From Martinezella tropici (GTDB taxonomy: Bacteria; Pseudomonadota; Alphaproteobacteria; Rhizobiales; Rhizobiaceae): a stretch of 64,000 nt of DNA. Of the stretch, positions 27,300 through 36,005 are shown in pieces. How positions within the stretch are numbered: the first letter of the stretch is position 1; each line of letters begins with the position of its first letter. The DNA is taken from contig JUHI01000007.1 of NCBI GenBank assembly GCA_000799755.1, positions 267,967 through 331,966 on the forward strand. Direction: 5' to 3'. The position numbers were made by a program, and so were the translations under genes. The notes under the pieces were generated by a model, which saw only the letters and a list, made by a program, of their open reading frames with translations, was not told the DNA's origin and searched no databases.

Positions 27300-27445
27300 T
27301 TGAAAATCAAAAGGTTTCCCGCGTTTCATCATGAACGAAATTTAATGTCGCGATCCTCTTTTTGGCCGCGACTTCGCCCCCTTTCGCACGCACCTTCAAA
27401 CTCGGCTTCGGCTGGGAGGCCTGTGTTTTTGGGAAAGGGATGTCA

Positions 27446-27769
27446 ATGTCTGTGCTTCGCACATTAACAACGGCCGGTTTGATCGCGCTGACGCTTGGCA
27501 GCGCCGCGGCCGTAACCACCACCACTGCCAGCGCCTCAGATCGCGGCGCCTTCTTCGGCGGTCTCGCCGCGGGTGTCGTCGGCGGCGCCCTGGTCGCCGG
27601 AGCCATGCGGCCGGCTTACCCGGCCTATTATCCTGCATACCCCGCCTATCCGGCCTATTATGCCGGACCAGCCTATGAACGCGTTTATGTGCGCCCCTAT
27701 CCCAGCTGCTACTGGGCATGGCGCCACGATGGCTGGGGCCGGCCCTATCGTGTCGAGGTCTGCCGCTGA
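27446..27769 (+). CDS. Small exported protein with Pro/Ala/Tyr-rich repeat
   Basis: 107 residues from the ATG at 27446, with AAAGGG at a good ribosome distance; an ATG two codons earlier is too close to that signal. Residues 1-30 form a signal peptide ending near TASAS. A glycine-rich hydrophobic segment (GGLAAGVVGGALVAG) resembles glycine-zipper proteins of the envelope. It is followed by several PAYP/PAYY repeats and a C-terminal WRHDGWGRPYRVEVCR. Probably an envelope-associated structural or stress protein; function unknown. Confidence 0.75.
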   Translation: MSVLRTLTTAGLIALTLGSAAAVTTTTASASDRGAFFGGLAAGVVGGALVAGAMRPAYPAYYPAYPAYPAYYAGPAYERVYVRPYPSCYWAWRHDGWGRPYRVEVCR

Positions 27770-27777
27770 AGCCGACA

Positions 27778-27870
27778 GCAATTCCAGGAAAACTGCGTAG
27801 CTGTCTTCCGTGCGGAATTGTGTAAACAAAAGGATAGAGCGTTTTCGCGAATCGAAGAAAAGCGGAAAAG
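27778..27870 (+). repeat. Rhizobiaceae intergenic mosaic repeat, copy 2
   Basis: Begins GCAATTCCAGGAAAACTGCG, continues with TAGCTGTCTTCCG, GCGGAATTGTGTAAACAAA and AGGATAGAGCG. Same order of blocks as copy 1 at 13794-13894, with a different tail (TTTTCGCGAATCGAAGAAAA). Lies just after the small exported protein gene. Confidence 0.7.
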
Positions 27871-27915
27871 CCACAAGGCGCCGATGGCGTTCCCTATCAG
27901 TCGCATCCAATCTCG

Positions 27916-27941
27916 AATGCCGCCGGATTTCCGGCGGCATT
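27916..27941 (+). terminator. Intrinsic terminator-like hairpin
   Basis: Perfect 11-bp stem AATGCCGCCGG / CCGGCGGCATT with an ATTT loop, followed by TTCG. It likely ends transcription of the small exported protein gene upstream. The rest of the 478-base gap to the helicase (27942-28247) holds no convincing gene; a TTGACA at 27978-27983 could be part of the helicase promoter, but no good -10 box was found. Confidence 0.65.
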
Positions 27942-28247
27942 TTCGTCTGTCTGTTGAAAAGCTTTTACCCACACCCCTTGACATTGGCGGCATTTAAGAC
28001 CAAATGCGCCGCAGCTTTCACCTTCCGGCCGCCGCGTGAGCGTGCCCTGCGGGACAATCTGTACGCAAGAGAAGGACAAAAGCGCTTTTATGAATGAGGC
28101 CGCGCCAAGCGCTGCGGCCGGATGCGCTGGAAAGCTATTTCCAACTTACAAGTTCCCACTTCACGCGGGGTTCTTGACGCCAGAGACAGACCGGACCGCA
28201 TGGTGCGACCCGGCCTATTTGCTTTGGCGCCCCCGAAAGGTATTGAA

Positions 28248-29909
28248 TTGACCGATTTTCACTCGCTTGGTCTCTCCAAGCAGATCGTCGATACGCTGTC
28301 GCAGAACAACTTCGCCACGCCGACTCCCATCCAGGCGCAGGCGATCCCGCTCGTTCTCCAGGGCCGCGATCTCATCGGCCTCGCTCAGACCGGCACCGGC
28401 AAGACGGCCGCTTTCGGCCTGCCGATCATCGAAATGCTGTTGAAGGAGGCCAAGCGCCCTGACAACCGCACCGTCCGCACACTGATCCTCGCCCCGACCC
28501 GCGAACTGGTAAACCAGATCGCCGACAACCTCCGGCTCTTCGTGCGCAAGTCGCCGTTGCGGATCAATCTCGTCGTCGGCGGCGCGTCGATCAACAAGCA
28601 GCAGCTTCAGCTCGAGCGCGGCACCGATATCCTCGTCGCAACCCCCGGCCGCCTACTCGATCTCATCAATCGCCGCGCCCTCTCGCTCGGCCATGTCACC
28701 CATCTCGTCCTCGACGAAGCCGACCAGATGCTCGATCTCGGCTTCATCCACGATCTCCGCAAGATCGCCAAGCTCGTTCCGGCCAAGCGCCAGACCCTGC
28801 TGTTTTCGGCCACCATGCCGAAGGCGATCGCCGATCTCGCTTCCGACTACCTGACCAATCCGGTCAAGGTCGAAGTCTCACCTCCGGGCAAGGCAGCCGA
28901 CAAGGTGGAGCAGTATGTCCACTTCGTCGCCGGCCAGAACCACAAGACCGAGATCCTCAAGGAAACCATCTCGGCCAACCCGGATGGCCGCGCCATCGTC
29001 TTCCTGCGCACCAAGCACGGCGCCGAGAAGCTTATGAAGCATCTCGATCACGTCGGCTTCGCCGCCGCCTCCATCCACGGCAACAAGAGCCAGGGCCAGC
29101 GCGAACGCGCGCTCAAGGGCTTCCGTGATGGTGAAGTCCGCGTTCTCGTCGCAACCGACGTCGCCGCCCGCGGCATCGATATCCCCGGCGTTTCGCATGT
29201 CTACAACTTCGACCTGCCCGAAGTGCCCGATGCCTATGTTCACCGCATCGGCCGCACCGCGCGCGCCGGCCGCGACGGCATCGCCATCGCCTTCTGCGCT
29301 CCGGATGAAATCCGCTTGCTGCGCGACATCGAGCGCCTGATGGGCATCGAGATTGCCGTTGCCAGCGGCGAAGCTCCGGCCGATCGCGGCCGTCCCGTTC
29401 GCGGCAAGGGCCGCGGCGGTCAAGGTAACGGCAATGGCGGCCAGGGCAGAGGCCAGAACGGCCAGGGACGCGAACGCGGCGAAGGCCGACCGCAACGTCC
29501 GGCCCGTCGCCCGTTCTTCGACAAGGAAGGTGGCGAAGCCCGTGGTCAGATCGGCGAGCGCCAGGAACGCCGCCCGCGTGAAGATCGTCCGCAGCGCGAA
29601 AACAACCGCAATGCCGATTTCCGCGGCCAGCGCCGCAACGAGCCGACGCCGCGTGCAGAACCCGACAACGATCTTGTCTCGACCTCGGACTTCCGTCCCG
29701 CTCGCAAGCAGCAGCACAGTGGCCAGGCAAACGGCAATGCCGGCGCACATGAGGGCGGCGCCCACCGCGGACAGCGCCATTCTCATGGTCGCCCCGCAGG
29801 CCGCCACAACGAAGAGCGCGGCGCCCAGGGCGAACAGCGCAATGGCGGCAACGGCCGCATGAAGCGCCGTGGTCCGGGCAACGGCGGGCAACGCCGCGAA
29901 CGCGCCTGA
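28248..29909 (+). CDS. DEAD-box RNA helicase with basic RG-rich tail
   Basis: 553 residues from a TTG at 28248, seven bases after GAAAGG; family members start at the equivalent of LTDFHSLGL. An in-frame ATG at 28122 would add 42 unlike residues. Helicase motifs are complete: Q motif (FATPTPIQAQ), AQTGTGKT, DEAD in DEADQMLDLGF, SAT, and RIGRTARAG. From about residue 370 the tail is rich in Arg, Gly, Gln and Asn, typical of RhlE-like helicases that bind structured RNA in ribosome assembly or cold adaptation. A strong terminator follows. Confidence 0.93.
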   Translation: MTDFHSLGLSKQIVDTLSQNNFATPTPIQAQAIPLVLQGRDLIGLAQTGTGKTAAFGLPIIEMLLKEAKRPDNRTVRTLILAPTRELVNQIADNLRLFVRKSPLRINLVVGGASINKQQLQLERGTDILVATPGRLLDLINRRALSLGHVTHLVLDEADQMLDLGFIHDLRKIAKLVPAKRQTLLFSATMPKAIADLASDYLTNPVKVEVSPPGKAADKVEQYVHFVAGQNHKTEILKETISANPDGRAIVFLRTKHGAEKLMKHLDHVGFAAASIHGNKSQGQRERALKGFRDGEVRVLVATDVAARGIDIPGVSHVYNFDLPEVPDAYVHRIGRTARAGRDGIAIAFCAPDEIRLLRDIERLMGIEIAVASGEAPADRGRPVRGKGRGGQGNGNGGQGRGQNGQGRERGEGRPQRPARRPFFDKEGGEARGQIGERQERRPREDRPQRENNRNADFRGQRRNEPTPRAEPDNDLVSTSDFRPARKQQHSGQANGNAGAHEGGAHRGQRHSHGRPAGRHNEERGAQGEQRNGGNGRMKRRGPGNGGQRRERA

Positions 29910-29920
29910 TGTAATACAGA

Positions 29921-29946
29921 AGGGGGCCAATCGCCCCCCTTTTTCT
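29921..29946 (+). terminator. Intrinsic terminator after the helicase gene
   Basis: AGGGGGC-CAATC-GCCCCCCT stem-loop followed by TTTTTC, 11 bases beyond the helicase stop. On the opposite strand it also lies just past the end of the convergent acetyltransferase gene, so it may serve both. Confidence 0.85.
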
Positions 29947-29950
29947 TGCG

Positions 29951-30493
29951 CTATTGCGCCAACCCACGAAGGCCTTTCAGCAAGGCCGGAATATTATCCC
30001 AGACATACGCGACCTGACCGACTGCCGTTCCGCCGAGGATGAGCGGCTCCGTCGGCACCGCCCGACCACGCAGGCGCTCGTAGAAGACCCTGTTTGGGTT
30101 GTTCTCCAATGCCAGCGCCAGCAATCCCTTATGCCCCGCATCTCCGAGATCTCCCGCCACGCGGGCAAAGAGCATCGAACCGAGCTTGCGGCGCTGATGG
30201 GCAGGCAGGAGATAAAGCGCATAGACTTCAGCATCGTGCGAAAAGCCCGGATGGCGGCTTGGCCCTCCGCTCGCAAACCCGACGACCACGCCATTTTCAT
30301 CTTCCGCCACGTAGTAGACGATGCCGGCGCGACTCAGATAACGGCGATGCCGCCGCACCTGTCGGTCATGGGTCATGCCCTGAAGGAAGTCTTCTGGCAA
30401 CACCCCGGCAAAGGTCGCCCTCCAGGCGTCGACCACAACATGGGCCATGGCCGGCAAATCGCCTTCAACGGCAAGCCTGATCCCAATCGCCAT
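29951..30493 (-). CDS. GNAT-family N-acetyltransferase
   Basis: 180 residues from the ATG at 30493 with GGAAGG five bases upstream; a GTG two codons earlier is possible but weaker. The fold pattern is standard: I-R-L-A-x4-D-L-P-A-M start, VAEDENGVVVGFASGG strand pair, then VYALYLLPAHQRRKLGSMLF, which holds the acetyl-CoA pyrophosphate loop (Q/R-x-x-G-x-G/A, here QRRKLGS). Substrate unknown. Not obviously linked to neighbours. Confidence 0.85.
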   Translation of the reverse strand: MAIGIRLAVEGDLPAMAHVVVDAWRATFAGVLPEDFLQGMTHDRQVRRHRRYLSRAGIVYYVAEDENGVVVGFASGGPSRHPGFSHDAEVYALYLLPAHQRRKLGSMLFARVAGDLGDAGHKGLLALALENNPNRVFYERLRGRAVPTEPLILGGTAVGQVAYVWDNIPALLKGLRGLAQ

Positions 30494-30566
30494 CGACACC
30501 TTCCCGCCTCGCGACCTTTATGTGGAATGTGCCACCCAGATATCGCCATCCGCAAGACGTCGCAGC

Positions 30567-31460
30567 CTATTCCGGTACCACCTCTGCCGTGCGCCGGTTG
30601 GTGAGATAGACGCCGAGCACGACGATGACGGTTCCGATGATGATCGGCAGCGTCAGCGGTTCGCCGAAGGCGATCGCGGCTTCGATGGCGACGGCCGGCG
30701 GCATGAGGTAGATCAGCGAGGCGGCGCGCGATACCTGCCCTCGGCGAATGAGATAGAGCAGCAATCCGACGGCACCCATCGACAGGCCGAAGACCGACCA
30801 GAGCAACGACAGGATGGCCGTCTGCGTGCCGTCGAAACGTAATCCCTCGAACACGAAGGCCAACGGAACGGTGACGATCAGCGCGCCGACATATTGCAAG
30901 GTCGCGATGGTTCTGAGGTCGCCGGTCTGTAGATGCCGCTTCTGGTACAGCGTGCCGTAGGTCACGGAGACCATCGCCAACAGATTGACGATCAAGGGAA
31001 TGGCAGATTGCCAGAGATTGCCCGTATCGGTCGTCAGGAGCTTCGGCGAGATCGCGATGGCGATACCGAGAAAGCCGAGCAGCAGGCCGATCTTCTGGAT
31101 CGGCTGCAGCCGTTCGCCGACGAGGAACGGCGCGGCCATGGCGGTCATCAGCGGCTGCAGCGCCGCGATGATGCCGGAAATGCCGGCCGGCACGCCCTCG
31201 GCAATCGCCCACCAGAGCCCGGCCAAATAGATGCCGTGCAGGAAAATGCCGGAATAGATGGCGCGAAACGCGCTCGACCAGTCACGCGGCCATTTGGCGC
31301 CTACGATCGAACAGAGCAGCACGAAGGCGAGCGCCGACAGGCTGTAACGGATCATCAGGAAGGTGAAGGGCCCCGCGTGCAGCGACGCGTACTTGGCGAC
31401 AATCCAGCCTGTGGACCAGAGAAAGACGAAGATCGCCGGCGCGAATTTATCGAGGGACAT
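30567..31460 (-). CDS. EamA/DMT-family transporter
   Basis: 297 residues from the ATG at 31460 (MSLDKFAPAIF). About ten membrane helices arranged as two EamA repeats (first about residues 8-140, second about 150-285). The first helix carries FVFLWSTGWIVAKYASLHAGP, typical of RhaT/EamA exporters. Located in the inner membrane; it probably exports a small metabolite or amino acid, which cannot be named from the sequence. The longer upstream reading frame lacks membrane character and is rejected. Confidence 0.87.
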   Translation of the reverse strand: MSLDKFAPAIFVFLWSTGWIVAKYASLHAGPFTFLMIRYSLSALAFVLLCSIVGAKWPRDWSSAFRAIYSGIFLHGIYLAGLWWAIAEGVPAGISGIIAALQPLMTAMAAPFLVGERLQPIQKIGLLLGFLGIAIAISPKLLTTDTGNLWQSAIPLIVNLLAMVSVTYGTLYQKRHLQTGDLRTIATLQYVGALIVTVPLAFVFEGLRFDGTQTAILSLLWSVFGLSMGAVGLLLYLIRRGQVSRAASLIYLMPPAVAIEAAIAFGEPLTLPIIIGTVIVVLGVYLTNRRTAEVVPE

Positions 31461-31862
31461 GGGAACGGACCGATATGTGTGTTTGGCGCGCCGGTGCCGG
31501 TGTCGGGATCGAGCTCGGAATCTCGCGCAAGGGGGTTGCAGGCTGATAGCCGATGGCCGCGGCACGGTCAAAATCGATCTGCTGAAAACAGCAATCAATT
31601 TTTCTTCACCGACACAAGGAGCACCGCGAAAGCTTGGAAAAGCTGATCCACCATCGATCCCTTGGTCTGCGAAAGCAGCAGATGCTCAAATTTTGATCCG
31701 AGCGGAAGGACGCGACAGGGCAAGTAGAGACTATGCCATCATTAAATGACTGCAAATCCGGCATTTTTCGCCAAGGCGAAATTCGTAAGGGCAACTGCGC
31801 ATAGTTCTTGCATTGTCAAAACTGTTGTATTCAAATGGTAAAAAAATACGGGGACCGCACCT
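31461..31862. other. Non-coding gap upstream of the ATP-grasp cluster
   Basis: 402 bases with no supported gene on either strand. The last 60 bases before 31863 become AT-rich and probably hold the promoter of the three-gene cluster. No clear -10/-35 pair, operator or hairpin was found. Confidence 0.5.
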
Positions 31863-33272
31863 TTGGCATTTGATGAAATGATAACTGCGGATGAAAATCC
31901 GCGCGCGCCTTACGAGAAATACTTCGAGTGGTACTCAGGCCAGGATAGAGGCCATCTCATTGCCAAATCCCGCGATGCGGAAACGATCTTCCGAAAAACG
32001 GGCATCACCTTCGCGGTCTACGGACACGCAGACTCCTCCGAAAAGCTCATTCCCTTCGACATCATCCCCCGCATCATATCAGGCCGCGAATGGCGCAAGC
32101 TCGCCCAGGGCATCGAACAGCGGGTCATTGCCCTCAACGCCTTCCTCGACGACATCTATCACAAGCAGGAAATCATTCGCGCCGGCCGCGTCCCGCGCGA
32201 GTTGATTGAGAAGAACGACGCCTTCCTGCCTGAAATGATCGGCTTTCGCCCGCCCGGCGGCGTCTACACCCACATCGTCGGCACCGATATCGTGCGTACC
32301 GGCGAAGACCAATTCTACGTGCTGGAGGATAATGCCCGCACGCCGTCCGGTGTCAGCTACATGCTGGAAAACCGCGAAACGATGATGCAGATGTTCCCGG
32401 AGCTGTTTCACCAGAACAAGGTGCAGCGCGTCGAGGACTATCCGCTGCTGCTGCGCCAGAGCCTGGCATCGCTTGCCCCTCCCGGCTGCAAGGGCAAGCC
32501 GCGCGTCGCAGTCCTCACTCCGGGTATCTACAACTCAGCCTACTACGAACACTCCTTCCTCGCCGACATGATGGGCGTGGAGCTGGTCGAAGGCTCAGAT
32601 CTGCGCGTCATCGACGGCAAGGTAAAGATGCGCACGACGCGCGGCTACGAGGCGATCGACGTGCTCTATCGCCGCGTCGACGACGATTTCCTCGATCCCC
32701 TCACCTTCCGCCCGGATTCCGCGCTCGGCATTCCCGGCATCATGGACGTCTACCGCGCCGGCAATATCACCATCGCCAACGCACCCGGCACCGGCATTTC
32801 CGACGACAAGGCGATCTATTCCTACATGCCCGAGATCGTCGAATTCTACACTGGCCGCAAGCCGATCCTTGAAAACGTGCCGACATGGCGCTGTTCCGAG
32901 CCGGATAGCCTCAAATATGTGCTCGATAACCTTGCCGATCTCGTCGTCAAGGAAGTCCATGGCTCCGGCGGTTACGGCATGCTGGTGGGACCGACGGCGA
33001 CGAAGAAGGAGCGGACGGCTTTTGCCGAAAAGCTCAAGAGCAAGCCGAACAACTACATCGCGCAGCCAACCCTTTCGCTCTCGACCGTGCCGATCCTGGT
33101 CAACAAGGGGATTGCCCCGCGGCATGTCGATCTGCGACCCTATGTCCTCGTCTCCGACAAGGTGCGGATCATCCCCGGCGGGCTGACCCGCGTGGCGCTG
33201 AAGGAAGGCTCGCTGGTGGTCAACTCCAGTCAGGGCGGCGGCACCAAAGACACCTGGGTTCTGGAGGACTGA
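31863..33272 (+). CDS. Circularly permuted ATP-grasp protein (DUF404/DUF407)
   Basis: 469 residues starting at a TTG at 31863 after GGGGA; an ATG five codons later is possible. Characteristic blocks: GITFAVYG, FDIIPRII, VLEDNARTPSGVSYMLENRE (nucleotide/metal part, about residues 150-170), VLTPGIYNSAYYEH, VKEVHGSGGYGMLVGP and RPYVLVSDKVRIIPGGLTRVAL. The family is a glutathionylspermidine-synthase-like ligase whose substrate is not known to me. It always tends to occur with alpha-E and transglutaminase genes, as here, six and more bases apart, so all three form one operon. Confidence 0.92.
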   Translation: MAFDEMITADENPRAPYEKYFEWYSGQDRGHLIAKSRDAETIFRKTGITFAVYGHADSSEKLIPFDIIPRIISGREWRKLAQGIEQRVIALNAFLDDIYHKQEIIRAGRVPRELIEKNDAFLPEMIGFRPPGGVYTHIVGTDIVRTGEDQFYVLEDNARTPSGVSYMLENRETMMQMFPELFHQNKVQRVEDYPLLLRQSLASLAPPGCKGKPRVAVLTPGIYNSAYYEHSFLADMMGVELVEGSDLRVIDGKVKMRTTRGYEAIDVLYRRVDDDFLDPLTFRPDSALGIPGIMDVYRAGNITIANAPGTGISDDKAIYSYMPEIVEFYTGRKPILENVPTWRCSEPDSLKYVLDNLADLVVKEVHGSGGYGMLVGPTATKKERTAFAEKLKSKPNNYIAQPTLSLSTVPILVNKGIAPRHVDLRPYVLVSDKVRIIPGGLTRVALKEGSLVVNSSQGGGTKDTWVLED

Positions 33273-33278
33273 TCGGAC

Positions 33279-34220
33279 ATGCTGGGAAGAACCGCGAATG
33301 GCCTCTACTGGATGTTCCGTTACATCGAGCGCGCCGAAAACATAGCCCGCCTTGTCGATGCCGGCCAGCGCATGTCGCTGACGCGCAGCGACGCTGCCGA
33401 TGACGACTGGGACGGCGTGCTGCAGAGCGCCGGCGTGCGCGAAGCCTATGGCGAAGTGCATGACAAGATGACGGGCGCCGATGCGATCGACTACCTGATG
33501 CGCGATCGCTCCAATCCATCGAGCGTCATGTCCTGCATCGAATATGGCCGCAACAATGCCCGCATGGTGCGCACGGCACTGACCCGGGATACCTGGGAAG
33601 CCACCAACGAATGTTGGATCGAGCTGAAGTCGCTGCTCGGCAAGAAGCTGAAAACCGCCGAGCTGCCCGAGACGATCGATGTCATCAAGCAGCGCGCCGG
33701 ACTGATCCGCGGCGCCTTCCACGGTTCGATGCTGCGCAACGAGCTCTATAATTTCGCCCGTATCGGCACCTTCATCGAACGGGCCGACAATACGGCCCGC
33801 ATCCTCGACGTCAAATATTACGTGCTGCTGCCATCCGTCTCGCATGTCGGCTCCTCGCTCGACAATGCGCAGTGGGAATCGATCCTGCGCTCGGTGTCGG
33901 CGCACCGGGCCTATAAATGGGCCTACGACCCCGAATACACGCCGGCCAATATTGCCGACTTTTTGATCCTCAACGGCCAGATGCCGCGATCGCTTGCCTA
34001 TTGCTACGACAAGATCGTCAGCAACATGGGCTATCTCGGTGCCGAATACGAAAGGCGGCTGCCAGCGCACGAAACAGCCGAAGCCATCCGCCAGTCGCTG
34101 CAGAAACTGACGATCAAGCGCATCATGGACCAAGGCCTGCATGAGTTCCTTGAGGATTTCGTCGCCCGTAACAACCAACTGGGCGCCGAGATCTCCGATG
34201 GCTATCGGTTCTACGAATAG
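33279..34220 (+). CDS. Alpha-E domain protein (DUF403)
   Basis: 313 residues, nearly all helical, with the family start MLGRTANGLYWMFRYIERAENIARL, here seen as blocks LYWMFRYIERAE and ARLVDAGQRM, and the second half FARIGTFIERADNTARILDVKYY repeating the ERAxNxAR pattern. No catalytic function is known. It follows the ATP-grasp gene after six bases and precedes the transglutaminase by 12, so it is presumed to be part of the same ligase/peptidase system. Confidence 0.92.
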   Translation: MLGRTANGLYWMFRYIERAENIARLVDAGQRMSLTRSDAADDDWDGVLQSAGVREAYGEVHDKMTGADAIDYLMRDRSNPSSVMSCIEYGRNNARMVRTALTRDTWEATNECWIELKSLLGKKLKTAELPETIDVIKQRAGLIRGAFHGSMLRNELYNFARIGTFIERADNTARILDVKYYVLLPSVSHVGSSLDNAQWESILRSVSAHRAYKWAYDPEYTPANIADFLILNGQMPRSLAYCYDKIVSNMGYLGAEYERRLPAHETAEAIRQSLQKLTIKRIMDQGLHEFLEDFVARNNQLGAEISDGYRFYE

Positions 34221-34232
34221 GCGGGCGATATC

Positions 34233-35060
34233 ATGAGACTGACGATCAGCCATATTACCGAATACCGCTACGACGACCCCGCTCAGTTCTCCCTGCAGCG
34301 GCTACACCTGACGCCGCTGACCGGCGTCGGGCAGACCGTCACCGACTGGAAACTGACCGTCGAAGGTGCCAAGCCCGAAGTGGAGTATGACGACCAGTTC
34401 GGCAATCGCGCCACGCTCGTTTCCCTCGATGGACAGCAGGATAAGACGAGGATCATCGCCTCTGGCGAAGTTGAAACCCAGGATCTCAACGGCGTCATCG
34501 GGCTGCATCAGGGCTTCAGCCCGCTCTGGCTCTACCTGCGGGAATCACCGCGCACCAAGGCCGGCAAGCTGACCAAGGAGCTGTTGCGCAGCCTCTCCGG
34601 CGACAACGAACTCGGCAAGATGCACGCGCTGATGAAGGCAATCCACGAAACCGTGGAATACAAGCCGGGCACCAGCAATACCGAAACCACGGCGGAGCAG
34701 GCTCTGGAGGCGAAAAGCGGTGTCTGCCAGGACCACGCCCATATCTTCCTCGCAGGCGCTCGCGCATTGCGCATCCCCGCCCGCTATGTCTCAGGCTATC
34801 TGATGATGGAAGGCAAGAACGAGCAGGCCGCCACGCATGCCTGGGCCGAAGCGCATATTCCCGGCCTCGGCTGGGTCGGCTTCGACCCGGCCAATGACGT
34901 CTGCCCCGATGCCCGCTATGTCCGCATCGCGACGGGCCTCTGCTATCGCGACGCAGCCCCGGTCTCCGGCATGCGGATCGGCACCCCCGGCGAGACCCTG
35001 ACCGTCAAAGTCACCGTGGCAAGCCAGGGGCAGAGTCAAAGCCAAAGTCAGAGCCAGTAG
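34233..35060 (+). CDS. Transglutaminase-like cysteine protease family protein
   Basis: 275 residues. The N-terminal beta-domain (LTISHITEYRYDDPA) precedes the transglutaminase-like core with its catalytic triad visible: Cys in KSGVCQDHAH, His in THAWAEAH and Asp in GFDPAND. Proteins of this type in the ATP-grasp/alpha-E cluster are thought to be cytoplasmic peptidases or amidases. The last residues are a run of Gln-Ser pairs (encoded by a short CAAAGT/CAGAGC-type repeat at about 35030-35057), a low-complexity tail that may vary in length among strains. Confidence 0.9.
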   Translation: MRLTISHITEYRYDDPAQFSLQRLHLTPLTGVGQTVTDWKLTVEGAKPEVEYDDQFGNRATLVSLDGQQDKTRIIASGEVETQDLNGVIGLHQGFSPLWLYLRESPRTKAGKLTKELLRSLSGDNELGKMHALMKAIHETVEYKPGTSNTETTAEQALEAKSGVCQDHAHIFLAGARALRIPARYVSGYLMMEGKNEQAATHAWAEAHIPGLGWVGFDPANDVCPDARYVRIATGLCYRDAAPVSGMRIGTPGETLTVKVTVASQGQSQSQSQSQ

Positions 35061-35073
35061 ACGCAAGCGCTGC

Positions 35074-35295
35074 TCAACAAAAGACGTCGGCGTTGCTCCC
35101 TCGCCGTCCTCGAGAATCGCGCGACTGCAAAGTCAAAACGAGACGCGACGGCGATGGAGCAGGCCAAAATATTGGCCTCATCTGCAAACAGCAATCTCCA
35201 ACTATCCCACCATCGGCAGTTTGCATGGACCGCACGAGAAGGCTCGCGACCAAGCGCGAGACCGCTAGCGCCTTCTTTTTCACTTCGTCGCTCAT
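35074..35295 (-). CDS. Short ORF of doubtful status, possible regulator remnant
   Basis: 73 codons starting MSDEVKKKAL with a strong GGAGGAGG ribosome site before the ATG at 35295. Beyond the first dozen residues the translation resembles no known fold and has no helix-turn-helix. The good ribosome site and the three operator-like palindromes between it and ridA suggest that a regulator gene once began here and has decayed by deletion or frameshift. It may not make a functional protein. Confidence 0.3.
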   Translation of the reverse strand: MSDEVKKKALAVSRLVASLLVRSMQTADGGIVGDCCLQMRPIFWPAPSPSRLVLTLQSRDSRGRRGSNADVFC

Positions 35296-35333
35296 AGGAA
35301 GCCTCCTCCTGATCGATCTTCTCCTAAATTCAC

Positions 35334-35396
35334 ATACGCGGCGTATATTAATTTGACATACGGTGCGTATCTGCATTATTAACATACGCGCCGTAT
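35334..35396. promoter_or_regulatory. Three palindromic operators upstream of ridA
   Basis: Three 13-bp palindromes share the form ATACG-N3-CGTAT: ATACGCGGCGTAT (35334-35346), ATACGGTGCGTAT (35358-35370) and ATACGCGCCGTAT (35384-35396), centre-to-centre 24 and 26 bases. The size and symmetry fit a TetR-type repressor. They lie in an AT-rich divergent promoter between the short ORF and ridA. Confidence 0.75.
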
Positions 35397-35468
35397 ATAA
35401 ATTAGACGGCAAAGAGATAGCGCTCCGCTTGTCGGAAGCGATTTAACGACCAGGAAGAAAGATCAAAA

Positions 35469-35867
35469 ATGACCCAGCGCGAAGCAATCTTTCCCGCAAA
35501 CAGGCATGCACTTTATGAGGAACACGGCTATTCGGCCGCCATTCGATCCGGCGATCTTCTGTTCGTTTCCGGACAGGTCGGCAGCCGCTCCGATGGAACG
35601 CCGGAGGCCGATTTCGAACAGCAGGTCCGCCTGGCCTTTGAAAACCTCAAAGCGACGCTTCAGGCAGCCGGCTGCACATTCGGTGACATCGTGGATGTGA
35701 CGACCTTTCACACCGATCCCGAGAAGCAATTCGGAGCCATCATGGCCGTCAAGCAGCAGATCTTCAGCGAGAAGCCTTATCCGAACTGGACCGCGATCGG
35801 CGTCAATTGGCTCGCTGGCTTCGATTTCGAGATCAAGGTCATCGCCCGCATCCCTTCCCAAGCGTGA
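35469..35867 (+). CDS. RidA/YjgF-family protein
   Basis: 132 residues of the RidA (YjgF/YER057c) family: AIRSGDLLFVSGQVG near the start, FENLKATLQAAGCTFGDIVDVTTF in the middle, and PNWTAIGVNWLAG followed by EIKVIARIP at the end. True RidA deaminates reactive enamines and has a conserved C-terminal Arg in the 'RVEI' segment region; here the Arg that binds the substrate carboxylate is not in the canonical place, so this belongs to a RidA subfamily with an uncertain activity. The upstream triple palindrome suggests tight repression. Confidence 0.87.
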   Translation: MTQREAIFPANRHALYEEHGYSAAIRSGDLLFVSGQVGSRSDGTPEADFEQQVRLAFENLKATLQAAGCTFGDIVDVTTFHTDPEKQFGAIMAVKQQIFSEKPYPNWTAIGVNWLAGFDFEIKVIARIPSQA

Positions 35868-35958
35868 TTCCTTGCCGCGAAGATCCCCGTCTCCGCAGGA
35901 AATCAGCGATCTCGAAACCGCGCGATCGATCTGTGGCAAGGGATATTCCGGAATGCAA

Positions 35959-35989
35959 AAAGGGGTGGGGCTTTCGCTCCACCCCTTTC
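35959..35989 (-). terminator. Terminator after the sugar-acid dehydratase gene
   Basis: On the minus strand a 12-bp stem AAGGGGTGGAGC / GCCCCACCCCTT (one G-T type pair) with a GAAA loop is followed by TTTTGC, 17 bases past the dehydratase stop. It ends the chvE-ggu operon, and on the plus strand may also end ridA. Confidence 0.85.
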
Positions 35990-36005
35990 AATTCAAATCG
36001 TCAGC

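Noticed and set aside
28122..28247. Upstream ATG start for the DEAD-box helicase
   Set aside because: The added 42 residues are unlike any helicase N-terminus, while the TTG at 28248 has a well-placed GAAAGG and starts at the conserved family position.
32595..34253. 552-codon minus-strand ORF over the ATP-grasp and alpha-E genes
   Set aside because: Spans two real genes on the opposite strand and has no recognisable domain.
34791..35066. Minus-strand 91-codon ORF starting with a leucine-rich, signal-like segment
   Set aside because: The apparent signal peptide is the reverse reading of the Gln-Ser repeat at the end of the transglutaminase gene.
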